From Nitrospira sp. LK70 (GTDB taxonomy: Bacteria > Nitrospirota > Nitrospiria > Nitrospirales > Nitrospiraceae), in assembly GCA_011090425.1 (NCBI GenBank), contig PHGD01000004.1:1-64000 (forward strand): 64,000 nt of DNA, given 5' to 3'. Each line of letters starts with the position of its first letter. Position 1 is the first letter of the stretch. A program made the position numbers and the translations under genes. This document shows positions 7,657-16,166 of this stretch, one piece after another. Under the pieces are notes generated by a model. The model made no database searches and was not told the DNA's origin. It saw only the letters and a list, made by a program, of their open reading frames with translations.

Positions 7657-9012
7657 ATGGAACAGCAGCCGCGGCGGAAGTCTTGGGTGGTCGGACCGAT
7701 GATCGCGCTCGCCCTGCTCTGCGGAGTTGTCATCGGGAAAGGCTGGGAGCGAACCGGTCACGCCGGTGAAACGTATGAGGAGCTCAAAACCTTCTCCGAG
7801 GTCTTGAATCAGGTTCAAAAGCACTATGTCGACGAGACGAAGCCGAAGGATCTGATCCAAGGGGCCATTCGTGGCATGTTGTCGACGCTCGATCCTCACT
7901 CAGCGTACATGACTCCGGAAATGTATAAGGAGATGCAGGTCGAAACCAGGGGAGAATTCGGCGGAGTCGGCATTCAAATCGGTGTGAAGGACAACCGGCT
8001 GGCCGTGATCGCGCCGATCGAAGGCACACCCGCACATCGAGCCGGGATCAAAGCCGGCGATTTCATCATTAAAGTCAACGACGACACCACGAAGGATCTG
8101 ACGTTGATGGATGCTGTGCAGAAGATGCGAGGGCCGAAAGGCAGTAAGGTCAGCCTCACTATTCAACGGGATGGGACGGCGGATCCCTTGGTGTTCACCC
8201 TTGTCCGGGACACCATCAAGATTGAAAGCGTGAAGTCGAAAGTCATCGACAATCTCGGCTATGTTCGGCTCACTCAATTTCAGGAAGCGACCGGGCGAGA
8301 CCTTTCGAAAGCGATCAGACAGTTCAAGGATCAAAAGGTCCATGGAACCATTCTCGATCTACGAAACAACCCCGGCGGTTTGCTGACCGCGGCCGTCGAT
8401 GTGTCCGAGCAATTTCTTCCCAGCGGGAAGTTGGTGGTGTACACCAAGAGCCGGGAAGGGAAAAAGGACGAATGGTTCGCGAAATCCAAGGATCAACTTG
8501 AAGATCTCCCGGTCATCGTTCTCGTCAACGAGGGATCGGCGAGTGCGTCCGAGATCGTCGCCGGGGCGCTGCAAGATTGGGGGCGGGCCGTCGTGGTCGG
8601 GACGACCTCGTTCGGAAAAGGGTCGGTGCAGACGATCTTGGCCTTAGGCGATGGTTCTGGGCTTCGCCTCACGACCGCGAAGTACTATACGCCGAAAGGT
8701 CGGTCGATCCAGTCGACCGGGATTATTCCGGATATCGTGGTGAAACTGCCGACGCCTCTGCTTGCCAAGGCCGACGGGAAGCCGGGTGAAAAGGACCAGG
8801 AGGTGAAGGCCGTCAAACCACCGACAGGAAAAGATGCTTCATCTCCGAGTGGAAAGTCTCCTGAGGAAGCAAGTCCGAAGAACGGCACGGGGCCACAGTC
8901 GTTGCCGACTGAAGGGGGAGGTGAAGTCTCACTTGAGCAGGATGTCCAGCTGCAGAAGGCGGTGGAATTGCTGAAGAGTTGGAAGATTTTCAAGGAACTC
9001 AAGAGCTCCTAA
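7657..9012 (+). CDS. C-terminal processing protease, S41 family (CtpA)
   Basis: This periplasmic PDZ-containing serine protease trims C-termini and often controls cell-wall hydrolases. The start ATG 7657 follows AAGAAGGGA at 7637-7645; upstream in-frame sequence is open to 7603. The 451 residues contain a signal-anchor (VGPMIALALLCGVVIG), a PDZ domain at about 100-185 (GGVGIQIGV), and the S41 core. LDLRNNPGG, GSASASEIVAG with the catalytic Ser near 293-298, and FGKGSVQ with Lys near 321 form a Ser-Lys dyad. A low-complexity linker (about 375-430) precedes a short C-terminal helix. It lies 68 bases after the EnvC-like gene. Confidence 0.93.
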   Translation: MEQQPRRKSWVVGPMIALALLCGVVIGKGWERTGHAGETYEELKTFSEVLNQVQKHYVDETKPKDLIQGAIRGMLSTLDPHSAYMTPEMYKEMQVETRGEFGGVGIQIGVKDNRLAVIAPIEGTPAHRAGIKAGDFIIKVNDDTTKDLTLMDAVQKMRGPKGSKVSLTIQRDGTADPLVFTLVRDTIKIESVKSKVIDNLGYVRLTQFQEATGRDLSKAIRQFKDQKVHGTILDLRNNPGGLLTAAVDVSEQFLPSGKLVVYTKSREGKKDEWFAKSKDQLEDLPVIVLVNEGSASASEIVAGALQDWGRAVVVGTTSFGKGSVQTILALGDGSGLRLTTAKYYTPKGRSIQSTGIIPDIVVKLPTPLLAKADGKPGEKDQEVKAVKPPTGKDASSPSGKSPEEASPKNGTGPQSLPTEGGGEVSLEQDVQLQKAVELLKSWKIFKELKSS

Positions 9013-9488
9013 GGCTTGTCATTTTGGATCCGTTGTCGGACAGCTTGCAGCAAATGTTCCTCTGATCCGGAGAAACTCGGCAGAGTTCGAAGCAGGTGAG
9101 ATCGAATGAGCTGATCGAGATCGGGGAGCGTCCTGATGCCGAGTCGGAAGTACAAATAGATCACGAGTGATTCGGAGAGACCCGGAAGAGTCGCCCAACT
9201 TCTGACCTCTGCCGGGAGTGGAGTCTGAAGCTCCTCGTAGGCGCGGACGGTTCCGGTCTCAAGAAACTCTTCGATCTTTTTCGCCAGATCGGTTCCGATC
9301 CCGTCAATAGCTTCCAGATCCTGCCGTTCCGCCACGGCTGCCACATCTTCATCGATGGCAAGCAAGGCGTCCGCAGCCCGCCGATAGGCCCTTACTCGAT
9401 AAGGATTCGCCCGTTGAGCTGACAGGAGATCGGCCATCGATCGGAAGATGGTGGCGATCTGCTGGTTGTGGTGTGGGATGGAGTTCAT
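9009..9488 (-). CDS. Helix-hairpin-helix protein resembling the N-terminus of PolX
   Basis: The 159 residues run from ATG at 9488; the frame is open to 9581. The N-terminal part (QIATIFRSMADLLSAQRANP, then YRVRAYRRAADAL) resembles the 8-kDa-like domain of bacterial X-family DNA polymerases. A helix-hairpin-helix follows at about 63-81 (IDGIGTDLAKKIEEFLETG), and a second HhH-like segment follows near LPGLSES. No polymerase nucleotidyl-transfer or PHP domain follows, so this appears to be a stand-alone DNA-binding unit. It converges on ctpA with a four-base stop overlap. Its function is not known. Confidence 0.75.
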   Translation of the reverse strand: MNSIPHHNQQIATIFRSMADLLSAQRANPYRVRAYRRAADALLAIDEDVAAVAERQDLEAIDGIGTDLAKKIEEFLETGTVRAYEELQTPLPAEVRSWATLPGLSESLVIYLYFRLGIRTLPDLDQLIRSHLLRTLPSFSGSEEHLLQAVRQRIQNDKP

Positions 9489-9799
9489 AGACCGTGATGG
9501 CGTTATTCTGACCTGAGCAAGGACGTAGCCGCAAGATACCAGGTATGCGCATGGCTTGTGAGTCGTCGCATCAGTTCTCAATCTTCTGTGGAGAGTAGAG
9601 CGGATACTGCCAGTCTGAAGTTCTTGAAAATTGAGGTAGTGTAGGGAGAATCAAGGCCTGATGATGGCCTTGGTCCAAGGACAAAGCATCATTCGACGTT
9701 GCAGCGGGTATCAAAGTCTGAGCGATTGGATGTAAAGATCAGGGGTGCTCGTCGGAACGAGACTAATCGCGCATGTGATCGTGATGGTCGATCGGAATG
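9489..9799. other. Intergenic region with no recognised gene
   Basis: These 311 bases separate the HhH gene from the toxin-antitoxin pair; both neighbours are on the minus strand. I see no convincing ORF, tRNA or strong hairpin with a T-run. It presumably carries the HhH gene promoter near its left side. Confidence 0.5.
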
Positions 9800-10114
9800 T
9801 TAGGCGACGGCTTTCAAGCCTCGCTGTTGCACCAGGTGTAGCAGCTTGAGGGCGGTGCCTGTGGGGCGCTTCTGGCCAATCTCCCACTTTTGCACTGTGG
9901 ATACACTGGTATTCAGCAGAGCGGCAAAGACTGCTTGACTGACTCGTGACGCCTCGCGAATTTCTTTGATTTGTTCCGGCTTCAGCGGCACGATGGGCGG
10001 CACGTACAGTTGGTCGAATTCGCGCAGCGTGATCCGATCCATCACGCCGGCTTTGTGTAGGCCCGTTGCTGTGGTGTGAACCGCTTCAAGAATGGCGGAT
10101 GTTGCTTTCTTCAT
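9800..10114 (-). CDS. XRE-family antitoxin (HigA/NadS-like)
   Basis: This 104-residue helix-turn-helix protein is likely the antitoxin and autorepressor of the adjacent RelE-like toxin. A Cro/C1-type HTH spans about residues 45-95: EQIKEIREASRVSQAVFAAL, then NTSVSTVQKWEIGQKRPTG. The protein lacks a separate zinc or protease domain. Its start lies inside the toxin gene with a 29-base overlap, so translation is probably coupled. Toxin-first order is typical of the HigBA and RelE/XRE arrangement. Confidence 0.88.
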   Translation of the reverse strand: MKKATSAILEAVHTTATGLHKAGVMDRITLREFDQLYVPPIVPLKPEQIKEIREASRVSQAVFAALLNTSVSTVQKWEIGQKRPTGTALKLLHLVQQRGLKAVA

Positions 10115-10481
10115 CGCAATGCACCTCCATCAATTCCCCGGCACGTTGTGCTTTCCTGAGCGCCTGCGTCGTCAATGACAGCAAATGGGCGGCCAGCTTC
10201 TTTAAGGCGGTTTCTTCGTCCTTGTCGATGGTGCTGCGCTCGTTTTTTGAAAAACCGAACACGAAGATCCAGCGGGTTCCCTCCTTGGTCGCGACTAGCG
10301 TGCGAAAGCCACCACGCTTTCCCTGTCCAGGTCGTGCTATCCGCTTTTTCAGCAGCCCGCCACCGAGATCTGCGTCATACAGTCCTGCCGTCATCTCCCG
10401 CACCGCCGTGCACAGGCTCGTTGTGGTGAGCCCTTCTTTGCGCGCCCACCGATCAAACCAGCGGGTCTGATACACCGCCAT
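10086..10481 (-). CDS. RelE/HigB-like toxin (type II, COG4737-like)
   Basis: This is a 131-residue, basic, probably ribosome-dependent or RNA-cleaving toxin. The core reads FDRWARKEGL at the start, then DLGGGLLKKRIARPGQGKRG and GFRTLVATKEGTRWIFVFGF, the basic beta-sheet of this RelE-like subgroup, then FSKNERSTIDKDEE. The downstream XRE gene overlaps it by 29 bases. An operator-like palindrome sits just upstream. The family is assigned from sequence pattern; the precise target is not deducible. Confidence 0.87.
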   Translation of the reverse strand: MAVYQTRWFDRWARKEGLTTTSLCTAVREMTAGLYDADLGGGLLKKRIARPGQGKRGGFRTLVATKEGTRWIFVFGFSKNERSTIDKDEETALKKLAAHLLSLTTQALRKAQRAGELMEVHCDEESNIRHS

Positions 10482-10503
10482 CCCGTGTCCCTCATCCGGT
10501 CAT

Positions 10504-10532
10504 TGTATAGCACTTAGTGCTATGGTATGCAA
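10504..10532 (-). promoter_or_regulatory. Toxin-antitoxin promoter with palindromic operator
   Basis: Read on the minus strand there is TTGCAT (10527-10532), a 17-base spacer, then TATACA (10504-10509). A perfect palindrome with 8-base arms and one central base, ATAGCACT-T-AGTGCTAT, occupies 10507-10523, filling the spacer and touching the -10 box. The expected start is about 16 bases before the toxin ATG. This geometry fits repression by the HTH antitoxin. Confidence 0.65.
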
Positions 10533-11120
10533 TTGTATAATGCACCATCTTGAGAAGAGAAATAGCCTGTTGTACCACCCTAGCCCAAGGGGATGGATCT
10601 GTCAGGCTGGACACAGTGCAAACCGAACACTATGGCCTATTACCTGAACGCGCGCGCACGAAAATGTTTCGACTTTGCCATGTCGTTGGAAGTCGATGCA
10701 CAACTGCGCCATTATTCACCCGTTACATTTGGGACATGAAACCGCCAAGTATTTACAATAGCAGACTGTTTTGGTACCTTCCGATCGCGCACTTTGTCTG
10801 CCCACAAGGAGTCACCCAGCATGAGTGACGCCAAGGACCAGACCCTCTCGTTGAATATCCGGTTGAAACTCAGTAAGCCGTTTCCACGACGAGGCCACAA
10901 CTCATGCTGGACGGTCCTAGCGGTTCACCATCAAACGCTGTATCAATCTGTTCCTCCTGTCGTATCGCTTCAGATACGCCTGGATTGTCCTGAGCGTTCG
11001 TCAAGCTGATTGTTCGCGTGAATTCTATGAGTTTCATGCAAATCTCCAAGCTGGTTCGATTTATGCTTTGGAGAAAACTGAATTCCGAATGATAGCCCAG
11101 ATGAATCTGAAGACCCACCT
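10533..11120. other. Intergenic region between toxin-antitoxin pair and caspase-like gene
   Basis: These 588 bases lie between divergent units. A 62-codon frame at 10821-11009 has AAGGAG ten bases before its ATG but resembles no family I know and could be chance. Longer frames here look compositionally random. AATTGTATAATG near 10531-10542 echoes the sequence left of the toxin operator. The region must contain the promoter of the caspase-like gene, but no clear box pair was found. Confidence 0.4.
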
Positions 11121-13112
11121 ATGAAACCTGCTCAATCAGGATGGGCAAGATCGACAAGCCTCCTCCGTGCTTGGACGATCGTAATCCCTAGCCTATTGTG
11201 CTTGGGGATCGAGAGCAGCTACGCAGGCCAGCCCCCGATCCTCCCAGAGCCTCTACTTAAACAAGGCACCCTTCCGCCGGAAGAGGCGGACGGCCCGTTT
11301 CAGTATCGGAGCCGACGCAAGAAATACTTCCTTGTCATCGCTGTGAACCAAACCGATGTCCCCAAGACCGATCTACCCTTTGCCAAGGTTGATGGGCAAC
11401 GGGTGTTGAAGGCCCTCACCGGACTGGGCTACCAACCCATGGACCCAGCGCATCCGATGCTGACCGGCCAAGTTGCCACGCAAACCGCCATCGTGGCTTC
11501 AATCAAGAAGGCCCGGTCGAGAAATGAAGAGGCCACCCTCCTTGTCTACTATACCGGTCATGGGGCTGTGGGAGCCAAAGACCTGTGGCTGCAGACCGCT
11601 GGTCAAGAGGAAGTGGGTGAAGGACAGGGTGTTGAGGTCTCGGACTTGATCAGGCTCATTCGCTTCACCGCATCTCAAAAGGGGCCTGAAAAAGCGTTTG
11701 AAGGCGAGTTGGTCCTCATCCTCGATGCCTGCTACAGCGGACAAGGAATTGTGTCACAAGGGCTCACCCTAGGAGAGCTAGGCAAACATACTACCATCCT
11801 GACATCGAGTTCAGACATTCAAGAATCCTTGAGCCTCAATCACCCCGACCTCCCCAAGATGAGTGCTTTCACCCATACCCTCCTGCAAGGTATGGGACCA
11901 GAATGGGGAATGGCTGACGATGATGGTGATGGCATTCTTCGATGGGAAGAGTTAGCCATATATGCCGAAGGCCAACTTCGATCCCTTAAGAAAGCGGGTG
12001 CCATTACTCACGCGATGGAACCCTGGATGGTCAGTAATTATCGCAAGGGACTGCTGGCCTATCAACGGGATCAGGTGCGGGTCTGGAATAGCAGTTATCG
12101 AGCAATTCTAACGACTGATGAAGCGAACAAGATTCTTGCCGCTCATCTGCAACAACTCGAAGCCACTCCCGAAGACAAGCTTGCGTTGCCTCAGGAAGCC
12201 CAACTCCTGGCCCAAACTCTGGAACCGGCTCCTGAAGACTCGTACGCCCAAGCAGTTAAGGCTACAGCCGAGGGCCGGCTAGAGAACGCCCGTGCGCTCT
12301 TTGCGAAAGCGGAAGCGCAATCTCAAGAACGAGCGACGCACGCCGATGCCGTGATACAGCGTGAAACGGAGAAGCAAGGGCAGATCTATCTGGCCAGCGC
12401 GAGAATGGAGATGTATGCCGGTCGTTTCACTGAGGCGTTCGGCCAGTATCAACGAGCTGCGACGATCTCGCCGCCAACCACCCCCGAGCTGTTGAACGAA
12501 CTAGGGGTCGCAGGCCTACGCGCAGGGAAGTATGCGGAAGCCCTGCCGTACTTAACTGAGGCTCTTAGACAACGCGAACACACTCTTACCCCTAGCCACC
12601 CGGATGTGGCCATTAGCCTCAACAACCTGGCGCTCCTGTATCAAGCCCAAGGGGAGTACGCCAAGGCCGAGCCGCTTCATCAACGGACGCTGGCCATCAG
12701 GGAGAAGGCCCTGGGGCCCGACCATCCCGACGTGGCGACGAGCCTCAACAACCTGGCAGGACTGTATCGAGCCCAAGGGGAGTACGCCAAGGCCGAGCCG
12801 CTTCATCAACGGGCGCTGGCCATCAGGGAGAAGGCCCTGGGGCCCGACCATCCTGACGTGGCGATGAACCTCAACAACCTGGCGGCGCTGTATTACAGCC
12901 AAGGGCAGTACAGCAAGGCCGAGCCGCTCTTTCAACGAAGTTTTTGGATTGCCCATAATGGTCTTGGGCCCAAGCACCCAACCGTTAAGCAAGTCTTTGC
13001 CAATTACCAGGCTAGCTTGAAAGGCAGCGGGCAACCTCACAGTGAGAATGATGTGTGGGAAAAACTAAGCTCGTCGAGCTATGCCCCAACCAGCAAGACC
13101 TCCTCGCCCTAA
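11121..13112 (+). CDS. Secreted caspase-like (C14) protein with EF-hand-like loop and TPR repeats
   Basis: The 663 residues form a multi-domain protein. An N-terminal signal sequence (about 12-35) is followed by a caspase/metacaspase-type fold at about 65-260. Its catalytic His is in YYTGHGA (His147) and its Cys in LDACYSG (Cys204). An EF-hand-like loop, DDDGDGILRWEE (266-277), follows. The C-terminal half holds TPR repeats, ending in kinesin-light-chain-type 42-residue repeats (about 485-640) with NNLALLYQAQGEYAKAEPL and DHPDVA motifs. The catalytic dyad is intact, so peptidase activity at an Arg/Lys or similar site is plausible. The substrate is unknown. A lipoprotein gene follows by 16 bases, probably in the same operon. 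Confidence 0.88.
   Translation: MKPAQSGWARSTSLLRAWTIVIPSLLCLGIESSYAGQPPILPEPLLKQGTLPPEEADGPFQYRSRRKKYFLVIAVNQTDVPKTDLPFAKVDGQRVLKALTGLGYQPMDPAHPMLTGQVATQTAIVASIKKARSRNEEATLLVYYTGHGAVGAKDLWLQTAGQEEVGEGQGVEVSDLIRLIRFTASQKGPEKAFEGELVLILDACYSGQGIVSQGLTLGELGKHTTILTSSSDIQESLSLNHPDLPKMSAFTHTLLQGMGPEWGMADDDGDGILRWEELAIYAEGQLRSLKKAGAITHAMEPWMVSNYRKGLLAYQRDQVRVWNSSYRAILTTDEANKILAAHLQQLEATPEDKLALPQEAQLLAQTLEPAPEDSYAQAVKATAEGRLENARALFAKAEAQSQERATHADAVIQRETEKQGQIYLASARMEMYAGRFTEAFGQYQRAATISPPTTPELLNELGVAGLRAGKYAEALPYLTEALRQREHTLTPSHPDVAISLNNLALLYQAQGEYAKAEPLHQRTLAIREKALGPDHPDVATSLNNLAGLYRAQGEYAKAEPLHQRALAIREKALGPDHPDVAMNLNNLAALYYSQGQYSKAEPLFQRSFWIAHNGLGPKHPTVKQVFANYQASLKGSGQPHSENDVWEKLSSSSYAPTSKTSSP
12645..12896 (+). 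repeat. Two tandem 126-bp near-identical TPR-coding units
   Basis: GCCCAAGGGGAGTACGCC at 12645 recurs exactly 126 bases later at 12771, and the following roughly 100 bases match with only a few substitutions. Each unit encodes one 42-residue TPR. Near-identity at the DNA level points to recent duplication or gene conversion. A third, more diverged unit starts near 12897. Confidence 0.85.
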
Positions 13113-13128
13113 GGTAAAAGGAGCTCCT

Positions 13129-14064
13129 ATGTTCCCACACTATATTCGTAGCCGGGTTACTGCTTTCACTCATATACCCATCCGATATGGCTTCTCCTTG
13201 ATGTTTCTTGTCGGTCTGTCATTGACTCTGCTGGGATGCGATCCGGAAGATCTGATTAATGGGTATTTCAAACAGATGGGATTGACTCGTCTGGCGGTGC
13301 TCCAGGCGGATGTTCAGCCGGGCACAATCATCCTGATGAAGGGAAGCGAGGCCTTTCTGGGAGACCATGTTCTCGATTATGTCGATCAACCGCTCGATCC
13401 GTCTCATGACTATGGCACGTTCGGCGGGTCCGTCAGGGATGAGGTCGATGCCATATTGCGGAAGTTTTCCGGGAGCACCGCGCTCTCTGGGAAAGCGGCG
13501 ATGAGTTTCCTCACCAGCGTGTTTCGACTGAGCCCGAGTCTGGACTTGGGCTTGACTGGAACTGTGTCTATTGCATTACCAGACGCGAGAGTGCGGAAGA
13601 TGAAGGTGGCAGATCTCGAAAAGTTTTTGAGCCGGAATGAGTCCCTGACGTTTCAGAAGAAAGTATACGAATGGAATCAACAGGGCTTGTCGCCCTATGT
13701 AGCCTATGAGGTCTACCGTGCCAAGTCTCTCAAGATTTCGTCAGCAGAGGGGAAGGATGTCGCGCCATCCTTGAAAGCCAATACCATCACACCTCTTCCA
13801 ATTGAGAGCAATATCAGCGTGGTCTATAAGAAAACTGTCTCCAACGAATTGATCGTGGCAGGGGACCGCTATTATGCCTTCGCCGTGAGAACCGCCAAGC
13901 TCATAGTGGATACAGAGCAGGCCGTGACTGTTGATCGCACTGATTTCGTGAAGCCGGAGAAATGGGGGATTAAGTCTGCCGGCACTGATGATCAATATGC
14001 AGCGCCCTTGGCAAAGAATTTTGGACCCGTCACCTTAAAATCTGGCCTCCCACCCGACATGTAA
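13129..14064 (+). CDS. Lipoprotein of unknown function
   Basis: The 311 residues start at ATG 13129, preceded by AAAAGGAGC. The frame is open to 13081, but that part overlaps the upstream gene. A signal peptide (YGFSLMFLVGLSLTLLGC) ends in a lipobox with Cys near residue 37. The mature part has no family I recognise; it is mixed alpha/beta with a conserved-looking segment near IILMKGSEAFLGDH. It lies 16 bases after the caspase-like gene, so the two may act together in the envelope. Confidence 0.75.
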   Translation: MFPHYIRSRVTAFTHIPIRYGFSLMFLVGLSLTLLGCDPEDLINGYFKQMGLTRLAVLQADVQPGTIILMKGSEAFLGDHVLDYVDQPLDPSHDYGTFGGSVRDEVDAILRKFSGSTALSGKAAMSFLTSVFRLSPSLDLGLTGTVSIALPDARVRKMKVADLEKFLSRNESLTFQKKVYEWNQQGLSPYVAYEVYRAKSLKISSAEGKDVAPSLKANTITPLPIESNISVVYKKTVSNELIVAGDRYYAFAVRTAKLIVDTEQAVTVDRTDFVKPEKWGIKSAGTDDQYAAPLAKNFGPVTLKSGLPPDM

Positions 14065-14281
14065 GAGGCTCTATGTTGAGGAGTGGAGGGGTACAAAGCC
14101 ATCGACCGTTAGATCTTGAATCGTCTTTTTGTTCTCACCCGCACCGTCTGACTTTCTCGGCTCTCATTCTGCCCTCCCAACTACCTGATAGCTTTCTTCC
14201 TGCCTCGCTGGACCAGTCACGCAGGTTGAAATAGTCCACTATTGGGAGCTTCGTTGACTTTGGGAATTCCGGTCCCATAGG

Positions 14282-14509
14282 ATGACAGGCATGCAGGATG
14301 CAATCCACATCCACGTGAACGGGCAGGCACAGACCTGGCGCAACGGCGCAACGGTCGCCGAGCTGTTGCAAGACCTGGATATTCAAACGGAGCGGGTGGC
14401 TGTGGAGTTGAATCTCGAAATCCTCGATCGGGCGGCATTTGGTCAGCGTCAGATCAAGGATGGAGATCGGGTTGAAATACTGAGTTTTATCGGGGGTGGG
14501 TCATTCTAA
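14282..14509 (+). CDS. thiS: Sulfur carrier protein ThiS
   Basis: This ubiquitin-like sulfur carrier supplies sulfur for the thiazole ring made by ThiG. The 75 residues have the beta-grasp pattern IHIHVNGQAQTWRNGATVAE, then VAVELN, DGDRVEILSFIGGG. In most bacteria ThiS ends in the diglycine that becomes a thiocarboxylate. Here SF follows the glycines, so the tail would need trimming or the reading frame differs. Starts at 14282 and 14291 are both possible. The gene lies nine bases before thiG. No TPP riboswitch was recognised upstream. Confidence 0.9.
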   Translation: MTGMQDAIHIHVNGQAQTWRNGATVAELLQDLDIQTERVAVELNLEILDRAAFGQRQIKDGDRVEILSFIGGGSF

Positions 14510-14518
14510 GAGGATAGT

Positions 14519-15292
14519 ATGACGGACGATCGACTAGTGATTGCGGGGCGTGAATTCAAGTCCCGGTTATGGGTCGGAACGGGAAAATACAGAGACTTTG
14601 TCGAGACGCAAAAGGCCATTGAAGCGTCGGGTGCCGATGTGGTGACGGTCGCGGTTCGTCGGGTGAACATCACCGATCGCTCGAAAGACAATCTGCTCGA
14701 TTACATCGACCCGAAGAAATACACGATTTTGCCCAACACGGCCGGCTGCTATACGGTGGAAGATGCGGTGCGATATTCACGTCTGGCTCGTGCGGCCGGT
14801 GTTTCCGATTTGGTGAAGTTGGAAGTGCTGGGCGACGAGAGGACCCTGTTCCCTGATACGGCCGGTTTGATCGAAGCCGCCAAGATCCTCATCAAGGAAG
14901 GATTTATCGTCCTTCCGTATACGAATGACGACCCGATTGTGGCGAAGAAGCTCGTGGATATCGGGTGTCCGGCGGTCATGCCGTTAGCCGCGCCCATCGG
15001 GTCCGGGCTCGGGATTCGTAATCCGTACAACCTGAAAATCATCATGGAAACCGTCAAGGTGCCGATTATCGTCGATGCCGGTGTCGGCACGGCGTCGGAC
15101 GCAGCCTTGGCGATGGAATACGGCGCCGACGCGGTGCTCATGAATACGGCCATTGCCGGTGCGCAGGATCCCCTTGCCATGGCGGAAGCGATGAAGTACG
15201 CGGTTCATGCCGGTCGTCTGGCTTACAAGGCCGGTCGCATTCCTCGGAAGCTCTACGCGACGGCGAGTAGCCCGATCGAAGGGATGCTCTAA
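14519..15292 (+). CDS. thiG: Thiazole synthase ThiG
   Basis: ThiG makes the thiazole phosphate of thiamine from DXP, ThiS-thiocarboxylate and dehydroglycine. The 257 residues form a TIM barrel. [14 protein letters not shown] and [10 protein letters not shown] are near the N-terminus, and [12 protein letters not shown] is at about 79-90. [12 protein letters not shown] and [16 protein letters not shown] with [10 protein letters not shown] form the phosphate-binding end. The Lys expected to form the Schiff base with DXP lies in LVKLEVLGD. An AGAGGATAG site precedes the ATG. Confidence 0.96.
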   Translation: MTDDRLVIAGREFKSRLWVGTGKYRDFVETQKAIEASGADVVTVAVRRVNITDRSKDNLLDYIDPKKYTILPNTAGCYTVEDAVRYSRLARAAGVSDLVKLEVLGDERTLFPDTAGLIEAAKILIKEGFIVLPYTNDDPIVAKKLVDIGCPAVMPLAAPIGSGLGIRNPYNLKIIMETVKVPIIVDAGVGTASDAALAMEYGADAVLMNTAIAGAQDPLAMAEAMKYAVHAGRLAYKAGRIPRKLYATASSPIEGML

Positions 15293-15400
15293 AGTAGTTT
15301 TGAGTGATGAGTTGTGAGTTTCGTCAGTTAGGAAGAGCAACGTGAGCGATCTTCACTCCGATTTCTCAATGCTCAGCACTTCGGTTTCAGCCCCCCAGCG

Positions 15401-16027
15401 ATGCCTTCGATAGACTTTCGGTTGCTCCTGGTCACGGATCGTCACCAGACTCACGGACGTCCTCTTGTAACGGTCCTTCATGAAGCGATCAAGGCTGGCT
15501 TACCGGCTATTCAGATAAGGGAGCGTGATCTGTGCACCAGAGACCGGCTCTCGTTGGCGCAAGAAATTCAAATGCTGTCAACGGCTGGATTTGTGTCGTT
15601 GATCGTCAACGATCGCGTCGATCTGATGATGGCGCTGAATTTGGACGGTGTGCACCTTCGCTCCGACAGTTTGCCTCCCCTCTCAGTGCGTCAGCTGATC
15701 GGACCACGTCGATTAATGGGGGTCTCCACGCATTCGGTAGAGGATGTGCAACGTGCGAATCAAGGCGGCGCCGACTATGTCGTGTTTGGTCCCATTTTTG
15801 AGACTCCGTCGAAGCGTTCGTTCGGGCCTCCGCTTGGGCTTGATCTCCTTGCTGATGTCTGCCGTCGATCGGCCGCCCCTGTTCTTGCCATCGGAGGGAT
15901 CACCTGCGAACGAGTGCGGGACGTTCGTCGAGTCGGTGCGCACGGAGTTGCCGTGATCGGAGCGCTGTTGACTCGTGACGACATCGGCGGAGCCGTCCGA
16001 GAGTTCACACGTGCTCTGGAGACGTGA
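15401..16027 (+). CDS. thiE: Thiamine-phosphate synthase (ThiE/TenI family)
   Basis: This enzyme couples the pyrimidine and thiazole phosphates to form thiamine phosphate, if it is a true ThiE. The 208 residues contain LLLVTDRHQTHGRPL, QIRERDL at about 38-44, SLIVNDRVDLMMALNLDGVHL, YVVFGPIFETPSKR and VLAIGGI with VAVIGALL, all typical of the ThiE/TenI barrel. The ThiE and TenI subfamilies are hard to tell apart by eye. The position after thiS-thiG favours a role in thiamine synthesis. Confidence 0.9.
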   Translation: MPSIDFRLLLVTDRHQTHGRPLVTVLHEAIKAGLPAIQIRERDLCTRDRLSLAQEIQMLSTAGFVSLIVNDRVDLMMALNLDGVHLRSDSLPPLSVRQLIGPRRLMGVSTHSVEDVQRANQGGADYVVFGPIFETPSKRSFGPPLGLDLLADVCRRSAAPVLAIGGITCERVRDVRRVGAHGVAVIGALLTRDDIGGAVREFTRALET

Positions 16028-16077
16028 TACGGCCTGGCGCAGCGGGGACAAGTCTCGCGCGAGATCGTCCGTTGGAG

Positions 16078-16106
16078 TTGACCACCCCTAGGTCGGGTGT
16101 TAGAAT
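16078..16106 (+). promoter_or_regulatory. Probable sigma-70 promoter of the proteasome operon
   Basis: TTGACC (16078-16083), a 17-base spacer and TAGAAT (16101-16106) match five of six consensus positions in each box. The start is expected near 16113, about 55 bases before the mpa ATG. It lies in the 139-base gap between thiE and mpa. Confidence 0.55.
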
Positions 16107-16166
16107 CCGACCACCAGATTATTCGCGCGTAGGCTCGATGTCACGAACTATTCGTGTCGTCCGGAT

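Noticed and set aside
10550-10828. 92-codon ORF between the toxin-antitoxin pair and the caspase-like gene
   Set aside because: No ribosome site, irregular composition and no motif. Probably chance.
14065-14281. TPP riboswitch upstream of thiS
   Set aside because: I looked for the CTGAGA and ACCTGATCTGG-like boxes of the THI element and found neither.
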